Shown here piece after piece: positions 1 to 7,975 of a DNA stretch of 34,935 bases. Both the position numbers and the translations under genes were made by a program. This DNA comes from Mariniphaga sp. (GTDB lineage Bacteria > Bacteroidota > Bacteroidia > Bacteroidales > Prolixibacteraceae), in contig JAHYIT010000035.1 in assembly GCA_019429205.1 (NCBI GenBank), positions 1 to 34,935 on the forward strand. Reading direction: 5' to 3'. Under the pieces are notes generated by a model. It did not search any database and was not told the DNA's origin. It saw nothing but the letters and a program-made list of their open reading frames with translations. The first letter of the stretch is position 1. The number at the start of each line of letters is the position of its first letter.

Positions 1-48
1 AAAATTGTAGAACCCCGGTTAGTGCCATAAAAAGGTACCGCCGAATGA
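1..48 (+). pseudogene. Upstream in-frame remnant of the AbgT transporter gene, broken by two stop codons
   Basis: Read in the frame of the downstream transporter, bases 1-27 encode KIVEPRLVP. This matches the conserved K-I-(I/V)-E-P-R-L segment found in E. coli AbgT just before its central linker. The frame then meets TAA at 28-30, continues as KGTAE, and meets TGA at 46-48 directly before the ATG at 49. The match on both sides of the TAA in one frame suggests point mutations rather than a frameshift. The rest of the N-terminal half lies outside the window. A sequencing or assembly error near the contig edge is the main alternative. Confidence 0.55.
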
Positions 49-837
49 ATGCCTATAGAACAACGTACAAAAAAAGAAAAAAAGGGATTGCGCTATGCCG
101 GTTGGACTTTGCTGGCAACGCTGGCATTACTGGCCCTTACTGTTATTCCTGAAAATGGATTATTCCGTGACCCGGAAAGCGGTTCGGTTTTGCATTCGCC
201 GTTTTTCAGGGGAATTATCATCGGAATTTTGCTGATGTTCTTTTTCCCGGCGCTGGCCTACGGAATTACCGTAGGCACCATCCGCAACGACAAAGACGTT
301 GCCCACCACATTGGCAAATCCATGAGCACTATGGGAGGGTACATCGTTCTGGTGTTTTTTGCCGCCCAATTTGTCTATTTTTTTAATTACAGCAACCTGG
401 GAATCATTTTCGCCATAAAAGGGGCCAATACACTGCAAAGTGTTGGTTTGACCGGCATTCCGTTGATTGTAGGTTTTGTTATCCTTTCGGCATTCATCAA
501 CATGTTTATGGGCAGCGCTTCGGCTAAATTGGCCATTATGTCGCCGGTGTTTATTCCCATGCTCATGTTAATTGACCCGCCCTATCACCCGGGATTAACA
601 CAGGCAGCCTTTCGTATTGGGGATTCACTCACTAACCTGATTACCCCGATGATGAGCTATTTTGCACTGATTGTAACCTTTGCCGAAAAATACGACAAAC
701 GCTACGGCATTGGAACCATTATTTCCACCATGCTACCTTACACCCTGATTTTGGGAATTATTTGGATTGCCCTTCTGGTTGTTTGGATGATGCTGGGGAT
801 TCCACTTGGACCCGACGGACCGTTGTATATTGGGTAA
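49..837 (+). CDS. AbgT family transporter, C-terminal half (probably a disrupted gene)
   Basis: AbgT proteins are inner-membrane transporters of p-aminobenzoyl-glutamate or, in some members, exporters of antimetabolites. Full members are about 510 residues; this open frame has 262 and aligns with the second half of E. coli AbgT. It starts in the cytoplasmic linker (KKEKKGLRYAG), then shows hydrophobic helices near residues 15-34, 50-72, 98-118, 138-165 and 225-250. The family pattern NGLFRDP is at about residues 36-42, and GSASAKLAIMSPVFIPM in the middle is the family's conserved S-G/A-S-A helix region. The ATG at 49 is only the first start after an in-frame TGA, so the open frame need not be a functional gene. 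It converges on the MATE gene downstream. The family call is secure; whether a working protein is made is doubtful. Confidence 0.75.
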   Translation: MPIEQRTKKEKKGLRYAGWTLLATLALLALTVIPENGLFRDPESGSVLHSPFFRGIIIGILLMFFFPALAYGITVGTIRNDKDVAHHIGKSMSTMGGYIVLVFFAAQFVYFFNYSNLGIIFAIKGANTLQSVGLTGIPLIVGFVILSAFINMFMGSASAKLAIMSPVFIPMLMLIDPPYHPGLTQAAFRIGDSLTNLITPMMSYFALIVTFAEKYDKRYGIGTIISTMLPYTLILGIIWIALLVVWMMLGIPLGPDGPLYIG

Positions 838-843
838 TGGGTG

Positions 844-946
844 GCGCGGATTCCGATCCGCGCATTCCGGGTGGAGTGGTCTCCCGCGAAGCGATGCCTA
901 CGGCACGAATAGCTCATTTTTTTTATCAGCGGTTCGGAGACCGCTG
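844..946. repeat. Pair of palindromes between convergent genes
   Basis: The gap between the AbgT stop and the MATE stop holds two hairpins. GCGCGGAT (844-851) pairs perfectly with ATCCGCGC (856-863) around a TCCG loop. CAGCGGT (927-933) pairs with ACCGCTG (940-946). A T-run (917-924) lies between them. The region is more GC-rich than its surroundings and looks like a degraded member of an interspersed palindromic repeat family. It may also serve as a two-way terminator for the converging genes; that is inferred from position only. Confidence 0.5.
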
Positions 947-956
947 GCCCTGGTCT

Positions 957-2321
957 TCAGCTACTTCCTTTTGCCATCTCCGGCAGCCTTCGCCATTCCC
1001 GAACCAAAAATACCGAAACGGCCATGGCAGCCATGGTGTCGGCAAAGGGATATGCAAGCCAGATGCCTGAAATACCCCAATATTCAGGCAAAATAAACAA
1101 CAGGGGTATAAGTCCGATAACCTGCCGAAACAAAGTGGCAAACAAAGCAATTTTCGCTTTCCCTACGGCCTGGAAAAAGTGTGAAGCAACTACCTGAAAC
1201 CCGACAATGGGCAGAGCCAGAATAACCAGCCGCAACCCATGAACCGAAATATCGTAAAGCTCACTGCTGTCGCTGTTGAACAACCGGACAATAGAACCGG
1301 GAATAGTTTCAATGAATACAAAAGCGGCAACGGCAATAATGGTAGCTGCAATTAACGAAAGGCGCAACGCCTCTTTTACCCTTTCAACGGATTTGGCCCC
1401 GTAATTGAACCCTATAATGGGCTGAGATGCCATATTTATAGCAACGATTGCCATAATTACCAAAGACACCACCGAATTGACAATCCCCATAGCACCCACA
1501 GCCAAATCGCCACCAAAAACAATCAGCTTTTTATTGAGCAACCCCTGTACAAAACTGTTGGCAATTTGCATAGTGAACGGCGCCATTCCAATGGCAACAA
1601 TTTCCACCAATATTCCCCAATTAACGCGTACATTCTTATTTTTAAGTTTTATTACCGAACGCCCTCCCCTGAAATGAATCAACACCCAAACCATTAAAAT
1701 AAACATGGAAATAACGGTGGCATAAGCGGCGCCTTTCACGCCCATACCGAGCCAGAAAATAAAAATGGGATCGAGGATTATATTTGTACCGGCACTAATA
1801 ATCATCGACATCATGGCAATGCGGGCATTTCCTTCCGAACGGATAACATTGTTCAATGAAAAACCTACAACCATAAAAGGCGTTCCGGCCAAAATAATAT
1901 TAAGGTAATCATTGGCATACTGGAACGTTTCTTCGGTTGAACCAAACGAACGCAAAATGGGTTCTTTCAGCCAGTAAGTAACCACCATGATTAAAATTGA
2001 AACCAGAATCATCAGGGCAAAACCGGTTCCCAGCGTTTGCTCGGCCCGGTTCATGTCTTTTTTCCCCATGTTAATTGAAACATACACCCCGGTACCAATC
2101 CCAATGAGCATTCCAAAACCCATCATAATCAGCATTACCGGAAATATGACGGAAATACCGGACAACGCTTCAGCGCCAACTCCCTGCCCGATGAATATAC
2201 GGTCCACAATATTGTAAAGTGCATTTACAAACACACCCACAAAAGCCGGCACGAAGTATTTGAACATTAGCCGGCCAATGTTTGCATCCCTTAATTCATC
2301 CACATTTTTCATGTTTCGCAA
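957..2321 (-). CDS. MATE family efflux transporter
   Basis: This 454-residue polytopic membrane protein has the length and layout of MATE (NorM/MepA-type) cation- or proton-coupled multidrug exporters. It has about twelve hydrophobic segments, an early N-terminal helix pattern (FKYFVPAFVGVFVNALYNIVDRIFIGQ) and the internal repeat between the two six-helix halves. The family's NxxxDRIFIG-like element is near residue 38. The start could be the Met at 2321 or the Met four residues in (MKNVDELRD); both leave the first helix intact. It is transcribed away from the HEAT-like gene with about 90 bp between starts. Substrate cannot be read from the sequence. Confidence 0.92.
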   Translation of the reverse strand: MRNMKNVDELRDANIGRLMFKYFVPAFVGVFVNALYNIVDRIFIGQGVGAEALSGISVIFPVMLIMMGFGMLIGIGTGVYVSINMGKKDMNRAEQTLGTGFALMILVSILIMVVTYWLKEPILRSFGSTEETFQYANDYLNIILAGTPFMVVGFSLNNVIRSEGNARIAMMSMIISAGTNIILDPIFIFWLGMGVKGAAYATVISMFILMVWVLIHFRGGRSVIKLKNKNVRVNWGILVEIVAIGMAPFTMQIANSFVQGLLNKKLIVFGGDLAVGAMGIVNSVVSLVIMAIVAINMASQPIIGFNYGAKSVERVKEALRLSLIAATIIAVAAFVFIETIPGSIVRLFNSDSSELYDISVHGLRLVILALPIVGFQVVASHFFQAVGKAKIALFATLFRQVIGLIPLLFILPEYWGISGIWLAYPFADTMAAMAVSVFLVREWRRLPEMAKGSS

Positions 2322-2385
2322 AGGTAACTATTTAAGGCAAAACTCGCTTTTGGAAGCAGCCAGTATAAACCCCCTGAAAAATGAT

Positions 2386-2393
2386 TAATTTTG
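2386..2393 (+). promoter_or_regulatory. Possible -7 box (TAATTTTG) for the HEAT-like gene
   Basis: TAATTTTG fits the Bacteroidota -7 consensus TAnnTTTG and lies 21 bases before the ATG at 2415. I see no clear TTG -33 element at the usual spacing, so this is a weak call. Confidence 0.3.
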
Positions 2394-2414
2394 CCGCATA
2401 AAAATTTCGATTTC

Positions 2415-2921
2415 ATGGAAAAGAAAAAACTGGACAAAAATATTGAAGCGAACCTTTTTTCGGCAAATACGGCAACGGTAACAGCAACATTGAATGCGCT
2501 AAAAGAAAAAGGGAACAACGCTTACCTTCCCTTGCTGTTCGATTTACTGAATTCAAATCCTGAAACTGAAATTGAAGAAGGAATCATTTTTATTCTGTAC
2601 AATTTGAAAATAAAAGATGCTGTGCCAGTTTTGGTTGAAGCGCTTCAAAATCCGAAATATCTCCCTATTCGGAAAAAACTAACGACTGCCTGCTGGGAAA
2701 ACGGCCTCGATTATAAAAATTACCTCCCGGTTTTTGTTGATTTGGTGATTAATGAAAATTGGGAAACCGGTTTTGAAGCTTTTACTGTGATTGAAAATAT
2801 GGAGAATTTTCCTGAACAGGATATTTTAGATATTGCAACGGAAAAAATCCGGCAAGGACTGATCAAGGCAAATGAACAGCAGAAATATTTTTTACACGAA
2901 ATCCTTACTTTAATCCGTTAA
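2415..2921 (+). CDS. Small HEAT-repeat-like protein
   Basis: A 168-residue, mostly alpha-helical, acidic protein without a signal peptide. Paired helices recur with roughly 35-residue spacing (YLPLLFDLLNS..., AVPVLVEALQN..., YLPVFVDLVIN...), as in HEAT or PBS-lyase-type repeats, which usually mediate protein contacts. I chose the ATG at 2415 (MEKKKLDKN). A TTG 24 bases upstream is in frame but lies inside the likely promoter. It ends 22 bp before the first PorP/SprF gene and may be cotranscribed with it. Role unknown; the helical-repeat call rests on pattern only. Confidence 0.65.
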   Translation: MEKKKLDKNIEANLFSANTATVTATLNALKEKGNNAYLPLLFDLLNSNPETEIEEGIIFILYNLKIKDAVPVLVEALQNPKYLPIRKKLTTACWENGLDYKNYLPVFVDLVINENWETGFEAFTVIENMENFPEQDILDIATEKIRQGLIKANEQQKYFLHEILTLIR

Positions 2922-2943
2922 TATTCATATTTGAAAGCCAATT

Positions 2944-3921
2944 TTGAAATACGGATTTAAAATAGCAGTATTTGTCTTATTCTTTTGGATTAGTTTAACA
3001 GCCAGTTCACAGGTTGAAAAAGGTTTAATTCCATGGTCCAACAAATTGCTTTTAAATCCATCGTATGCAGGTTTCGATAAAAACTCACATTTTTGGAACA
3101 GTCTGCAATTTAATGCACAACCGGAAAATAATCTGAATAATACATGGTCGGCCACTTATGATACCTGGCTGGAAAAAATGGAGGGCGGTTTGGCGCTCAA
3201 ATTTCACCAGGGACTTACCGGAGAATTGAACACCAACACTACCGGTGCAGGATTTTACTTTTCAAAACCTTTTGAAGCAGGCAAAAACGGGCAGCTTATT
3301 CCCTCGTTCGGATTGAGTTTTTACACTGCAAACAAACAATGGTTTGTACATTTTATTGATCGCACCAATGATAAAAACTTAGATCATCAAAGTCCACCGG
3401 GAGAGGAGTTTTTAAGATACTCGGGCACTCAACCCACAATTGGTTTATTATGGAACTCAACTTCTGTTGAAATTGGTTTAACAGGAATTTATAATTTTTA
3501 CCAGAATTACGGGGAAGAAGAAATGCCCGAACAATCTCCCCTGCATCTGGTCTTCCATGCAGTAAAAAAAATGAAGGGAAACCGAAAAGGCCTGATTTCA
3601 CAACCTCTAAAAACCAGCCCTGAACTTACGGTTATTTATGCCGAAAACCTCATTTTATCAAGAGTTGGGGTGCGTATGGAAAGAACCAGCCATCAGTTTG
3701 GTGCTTTTGCTCAAAATAATTTCAGCGACAACATTCATGGAATTGGCGGCGTTTTTGGTTGGAAAATCAATAATTTACGAATCAATTTTTCTGCCGGAGG
3801 AAGCAATTCCATTCCGGCAAAAAAAACCGGCGTTTTTGGTGAAGCAAATATTGGGCTAATCATTCCTTACATCCAAATCAACGAAAAAAACCCATGGGCG
3901 CCGCCCCCGACGTTGTATTAA
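2944..3921 (+). CDS. PorP/SprF family type IX secretion-associated outer membrane protein (first copy)
   Basis: The 325-residue product begins with a signal peptide (hydrophobic residues 6-20, cleavage likely after ASSQ). It then carries the PorP/SprF hallmark near the N terminus (LLLNPSYAGF, about residues 36-45), followed by alternating beta-strand-like segments as expected for a membrane beta-barrel. PorP/SprF proteins act with the type IX secretion system and are often paired with large type B-sorted adhesins. The start is TTG at 2944, chosen because it places the signal peptide directly at the N terminus and no ATG is available there. A second copy follows after 38 bp, so the two probably form one unit. 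This copy is the more divergent of the two. Confidence 0.8.
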   Translation: MKYGFKIAVFVLFFWISLTASSQVEKGLIPWSNKLLLNPSYAGFDKNSHFWNSLQFNAQPENNLNNTWSATYDTWLEKMEGGLALKFHQGLTGELNTNTTGAGFYFSKPFEAGKNGQLIPSFGLSFYTANKQWFVHFIDRTNDKNLDHQSPPGEEFLRYSGTQPTIGLLWNSTSVEIGLTGIYNFYQNYGEEEMPEQSPLHLVFHAVKKMKGNRKGLISQPLKTSPELTVIYAENLILSRVGVRMERTSHQFGAFAQNNFSDNIHGIGGVFGWKINNLRINFSAGGSNSIPAKKTGVFGEANIGLIIPYIQINEKNPWAPPPTLY

Positions 3922-3959
3922 TTTTGTTTCTTTACCCGGCCTTTTAAAAACTGAGTTGA

Positions 3960-4940
3960 ATGCGTCACTGGATTTTTATTTTGCTGTTTGTTTTATACTC
4001 CGGAACCCTCCCGGCTCAGGATTCCGGGTTTTCCCAGTTTTTTGCCAATCCGCTGTACCTGAATCCCGCATTCGCCGGCACCACCGAACTTCCGCGCATG
4101 GCACTCAACTACCGTAACCAATGGCCACAAAAAGGCGCTACTTATACTACTTATTCCTTTTCATACGATCAACTTCTGAAGAACTCAAACGCCGGGCTGG
4201 GGTTTCAGGCTACGCGCGACCAGGAACTGAACAATGTGACAAACAGCAATACAGCTTCGGTTATTTATTCCTACCACATTAAGCTGGGGTATGAAAGTTT
4301 TATGACACTGGGCTTGCAGGGAGGTTTTACGCTCAAACAATTCAACCTCAGCAACCTGGTTTTTCCTTCGGGAATTGACCAACTGAGTGGAGAAATTTCA
4401 GAATACATTTTGGCAGGTTATTCAAATGAAACAAAACTTTTTCCCGATTTTGCAATTGGTGCTGTTGGCCAGCACGGCGAATATTTCTGGGGTGCATCTG
4501 CTCATCACCTCACACGCCCTGATGAATCGGTTATTCAGGGAGACCAGAAAGGGAAAATTCCCGTTAAAGCCACAATTCATGCCGGCGCCAGGTTACACCG
4601 CTTACATCATGGTTTGCTCTCCCGGATTTTTACCCTTTCGCCAAATATTTTATACCAGCAGCAAGGCAGTTTTAAACAATTGAACCTGGGAATTTATATG
4701 ATTGAAAAATCGTTTTTGTTTGGCGGTTGGTATCGAAATAATATTGATTTGAGGCCAGATGCGATTATTGCGTTGGCAGGGTTTGCACATAAAAAATTTC
4801 AGGTGGGATACAGTTTTGACCTTACATTATCAAAGCTTTCAAATTACAGTTACGGGTCGCATGAAATTTCGCTGATTTTCTATTTGGGGCAGAAACAAGA
4901 AATACCTCCCCGGGATAAACTCTTAATCCCGATGATTTAA
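3960..4940 (+). CDS. PorP/SprF family type IX secretion-associated outer membrane protein (second copy)
   Basis: A 326-residue, typical PorP/SprF protein. It has a signal peptide (residues 1-19, ending LPAQ), then the signature DSGFSQFFANPLYLNPAFAGT (about residues 21-41), an N-Y-R-N-Q-W segment and a run of beta-strands ending in a hydrophobic C-terminal region. Members of this family sit in the outer membrane and help secrete or attach type B-sorted proteins, as SprF does for SprB in Flavobacterium. The convergent gene downstream encodes exactly such a type B protein, which makes a functional pairing plausible. Confidence 0.9.
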   Translation: MRHWIFILLFVLYSGTLPAQDSGFSQFFANPLYLNPAFAGTTELPRMALNYRNQWPQKGATYTTYSFSYDQLLKNSNAGLGFQATRDQELNNVTNSNTASVIYSYHIKLGYESFMTLGLQGGFTLKQFNLSNLVFPSGIDQLSGEISEYILAGYSNETKLFPDFAIGAVGQHGEYFWGASAHHLTRPDESVIQGDQKGKIPVKATIHAGARLHRLHHGLLSRIFTLSPNILYQQQGSFKQLNLGIYMIEKSFLFGGWYRNNIDLRPDAIIALAGFAHKKFQVGYSFDLTLSKLSNYSYGSHEISLIFYLGQKQEIPPRDKLLIPMI

Positions 4941-4991
4941 AGCCAGTAAATTACCGTCTTCGTCACAACTACTTCCCCACCTCGAAAAATA

Positions 4992-5156
4992 CTATTTTGA
5001 ATTCGTTTTTTCCTTTTTGTTTTCTTCCAACTGCCAGGGAACCACGAACCTTTCGTGAGACAAGTGGTACTTAACACTTTTATGGAAGTACACCTTGTAG
5101 GGCGGGTAGTTTTCATAATCACTTCTATATCTAACAGTTGTATCCATAACACCCAT
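4992..5156 (-). CDS. Hypothetical 54-residue protein
   Basis: A short ATG-to-TAG reading frame in the gap behind the lectin gene (stop at 5196). It encodes a basic, aromatic-rich peptide beginning MGVMDTTVRYRSDYENYPPY and ending in a Lys/Glu-rich tail. It has no signal peptide, membrane segment or recognised motif. The residue composition looks more protein-like than the other frames here, but there is no clear ribosome-binding site and the gap is only 255 bp. It may be chance or the remnant of a larger gene. Confidence 0.22.
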   Translation of the reverse strand: MGVMDTTVRYRSDYENYPPYKVYFHKSVKYHLSHERFVVPWQLEENKKEKTNSK

Positions 5157-5195
5157 GTTTACGCATAAAACGTGATTTTTGTTTTGAATAGTATT

Positions 5196-7964
5196 TCAAA
5201 AAATAAGGGTAACTGTTCCCTGTTGATTATGTTTTTTACCCAGGAAATCATAAAATTGAATCACCCAGGAATATGCACCAGATGGTGCAAATTGACTACT
5301 TTTCATGGTTCCATCCCAACCTCTTTCCTGGCTTTGAGACTCAAAAATCACTTCACCCCAACGGTTAAAAATTAACAATTTATAACCATCATTAACTATC
5401 CCTTCAGAATAAATCCGGAATTCTTTGTCTTCCATTTTAGCGGCATTTGGAGAAAAGGCAGTGGGAGGAAAAACCCGATCGAATGCAACCGAAACATCAG
5501 AAAATATTGTATCAGCACATCCAAAACCATTTGCAGCCGAAAGCCGAACATTGTATAAACCCATATTTTCAAATTGGTGCTCCGGTTGTTCTGCTGTTGA
5601 ATAATTTCCGTTATCAAAATCCCAGTCGAACAATGTTGCCCCCTGGCTCTGATTTTCAAATTGAATAACCGGGTTGCTGATAAGCACATCGGGTGGATTT
5701 GCAGTGAATAATGCGACAGGAACGGGGTAAACAAAAACTTTCCCTGGAATAATCAAAGTATCTGAACACTGCGTAAGTGAAGAAACGGCAACTAACGCAA
5801 CGTCGATATTTTGTCCCGGTTCAGTGTAAACCTGTGAAACAGAAAATCCATTTCCCGTTTTTCCGTTTCCCAAATCCCAGAAATAATTCACTGCATCGGC
5901 AGAATCGGTTGTGTATAATTGCATTGCCGCTTCTAAAGGCGGGCAGCCACCAATGGTATCCAGAGGAATTGAAAAAACGGGTTTTCTTTTAAAAGTTCTT
6001 AAAAGCGTGTCCGTTTTACAACCAAATTCAGAAACAACCTGTATCCCAACCTCTGCAGTTGGTCTGTTTAATAATTGAATACCAAGTGGTCCTGAGGTAT
6101 TTCCGGGAATTGCAATAACTTCATCGTTTTCAAAATCAGTTAAATCCCATAAAAACGTATCATTTGAACCGGCAGAACCAACATAGCTGATTTCTTCGGC
6201 TTCAGAATAACAATTTTCTGCAGAAAAATCCAAATCGAGCGAAGGGATGGGATGAACAGTTACAAGATTTTTGATTGTGCCAGAGTTTTCGCATCCTTCA
6301 ACCGATACAATTCTAAGTGAAATATCAAAGTTTTTATCTTCGGTGCCTGGATTCTGAAAAACATGCGATGGCCTTTCTTCTGAGGAAGTATTTCCTTCTC
6401 CAAAATCCCAGTGAAAAGAATCAATTGCCTCTGAAGCATTGTAATTAAATTGAACATCTAAAGGAGTGCAATCTTCCGGATTTTCTGCCCAAAAATCCAA
6501 AACAGGTGTAACGGTTACCGGAAGCCTTAAACTATCCACACATCCGTTTTCATCAACGACTAATTTTACCGAACGGTGCAGAATTCCATATCCCAAAGGA
6601 ATTTCAAGCGCATCAACATTTATTCCTGAATGATACAATGTATCATTGGAATACCAGTCGAATCGGACATCACCTACAGTTTCTCCTTCAAAATTCAGTT
6701 TCAGGTTATATCCTTCACATTCTGCATCATCAATTTGGAAACGGGCCGTGGGTTGATGCTGAAACTTCATTGTTACGGTATCTTTCCAGGTACAATTGTG
6801 TGGATTGGTATAACTCACTTCAAAACTGTATCTTCCAAAATCGCTTACATTTACCACGGGCGAAAGAGTTGTTTCGTCCTTAACAGAAGTATTTCCGTTT
6901 AAAGGATGAAGGAGTGTGGTAACAGACTGATCAAATTCCAGGTTAAGTTGCTGCTGCAAGTTTCCGCACACCAGCGAATCAAAATCCAGCATTTGCATTT
7001 CCGGCTTCTGGCTCCATGCCACCACTGCTGCTGCCGAAAGCTGAACATCAGGATCTCCCGGCATTCCGCCAAATTCAACCACAAATCCTTCAGGATAATA
7101 ATACCCATTTGGAGCGTCTCTATCCCCTTCGTTTGGTAAATCATTCCATGATTTTGGCACACTGCCGGGAGCAGCATTAATATGCGCATAATCCTCATCG
7201 TCGCCCCAATCTTTATTAACATTATTGGGTTCCCCACTGTTCCAAAACGAGTACCGTCCATTCACAGCATAACCGTTCTGGTAGGTTCCCTGCCAGAAAT
7301 GAGTACCCGCCTCCGGCCCGGTAACCCACCGCCAAACTCCTTCTACTGAGGCATCACTGGCGCCAATCCAGCCCACGCCATCAATTTTTGTCCAGATAAA
7401 GTCATTTTCGATGGAGGAAGTAATGGTGGCAAGGTATCCCTGAAGCCCGTAATAATCCATATTTGCAGCAGAATCCCGTGCTTCAGTCCATGGAATACCT
7501 CTTTTCCTGATGTACCGGTAGAAATGGCCGGTGTAGGGCAGATAATCCGCATCTAAAAGTGTAATGGAAAAAGAACGTGGATTTGTGTTGGGATTATTTG
7601 AAAGATTTTGATAGTAAACCTGGCGAATGGCCTGTTCATAAATTTCAGCACCGGCAATTCCTTTCAGTTCAAGGTTTCCATAAGTGTTGTCCCATTTGAC
7701 AGCGACCCCGGTTTCGTTGTAAAACAACGAATCTTCTCCTCTCCGGTAATTGGCAATGGAAATTTTTATTCCATCTGAAGCGTTTGAAATATTTAAATTT
7801 TCAATAGAAATTTCCGATGCAACAGCAACAGGTCCGTTGCAGTAAAATACGGTATCAGCTCCTGAATTATCGATTCGAATGGCCGTCCCAGGTACCTGGG
7901 AATGCAAAACAAAGGGGATAAGGAAAATACTAAAAACAAAAAACAAAAACTGCTTTTGCAGCAT
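5196..7964 (-). CDS. Secreted C-type lectin/PKD protein with type B (gliding motility-associated) sorting domain
   Basis: A 922-residue modular surface protein. Signal peptide at 1-22. A beta-rich domain follows at about 25-140. A C-type lectin-like domain at about 145-298 contains the calcium/sugar-binding EPN triad (245-247) and the WND motif (273-275). Several PKD/Ig-like domains follow, with the typical W-D-F/L-G signatures (HWDFGEGNTS, YFWDLGNGKTG, FDWDFDNGNYS). The C terminus, from about 830, has the type B T9SS sorting signature (FPPTAFSPNA, LLIFNRWGEVIFES, GWDGT, PSGAYSWVIQFYDFLGK). It is therefore expected to be exported and bound at the surface through the type IX system, probably as a sugar-binding adhesin. 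EPN usually indicates mannose-type ligands in characterised lectins. Two PorP/SprF genes converge on it. It follows the dehydrogenase-like gene by 11 bp. Confidence 0.9.
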   Translation of the reverse strand: MLQKQFLFFVFSIFLIPFVLHSQVPGTAIRIDNSGADTVFYCNGPVAVASEISIENLNISNASDGIKISIANYRRGEDSLFYNETGVAVKWDNTYGNLELKGIAGAEIYEQAIRQVYYQNLSNNPNTNPRSFSITLLDADYLPYTGHFYRYIRKRGIPWTEARDSAANMDYYGLQGYLATITSSIENDFIWTKIDGVGWIGASDASVEGVWRWVTGPEAGTHFWQGTYQNGYAVNGRYSFWNSGEPNNVNKDWGDDEDYAHINAAPGSVPKSWNDLPNEGDRDAPNGYYYPEGFVVEFGGMPGDPDVQLSAAAVVAWSQKPEMQMLDFDSLVCGNLQQQLNLEFDQSVTTLLHPLNGNTSVKDETTLSPVVNVSDFGRYSFEVSYTNPHNCTWKDTVTMKFQHQPTARFQIDDAECEGYNLKLNFEGETVGDVRFDWYSNDTLYHSGINVDALEIPLGYGILHRSVKLVVDENGCVDSLRLPVTVTPVLDFWAENPEDCTPLDVQFNYNASEAIDSFHWDFGEGNTSSEERPSHVFQNPGTEDKNFDISLRIVSVEGCENSGTIKNLVTVHPIPSLDLDFSAENCYSEAEEISYVGSAGSNDTFLWDLTDFENDEVIAIPGNTSGPLGIQLLNRPTAEVGIQVVSEFGCKTDTLLRTFKRKPVFSIPLDTIGGCPPLEAAMQLYTTDSADAVNYFWDLGNGKTGNGFSVSQVYTEPGQNIDVALVAVSSLTQCSDTLIIPGKVFVYPVPVALFTANPPDVLISNPVIQFENQSQGATLFDWDFDNGNYSTAEQPEHQFENMGLYNVRLSAANGFGCADTIFSDVSVAFDRVFPPTAFSPNAAKMEDKEFRIYSEGIVNDGYKLLIFNRWGEVIFESQSQERGWDGTMKSSQFAPSGAYSWVIQFYDFLGKKHNQQGTVTLIF

Positions 7965-7975
7965 AATTAAACAGG

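Noticed and set aside
28-48. Readthrough or recoding of the stop codons in the AbgT frame
   Set aside because: Two different stop codons (TAA and TGA) lie close together, with no visible recoding signal; decay, splitting or sequencing error explains them better.
762-1096. Two overlapping plus-strand open frames of about 100 codons
   Set aside because: They cross from the AbgT end through the palindromes into the antisense of the MATE gene; composition is not protein-like and they have no recognisable motif.
4937-5152. 71-codon minus-strand open frame in the gap behind the lectin gene
   Set aside because: It overlaps the more protein-like 54-codon frame at 4992-5156, is rich in Thr/Lys/Trp without pattern and runs into the PorP/SprF gene end.
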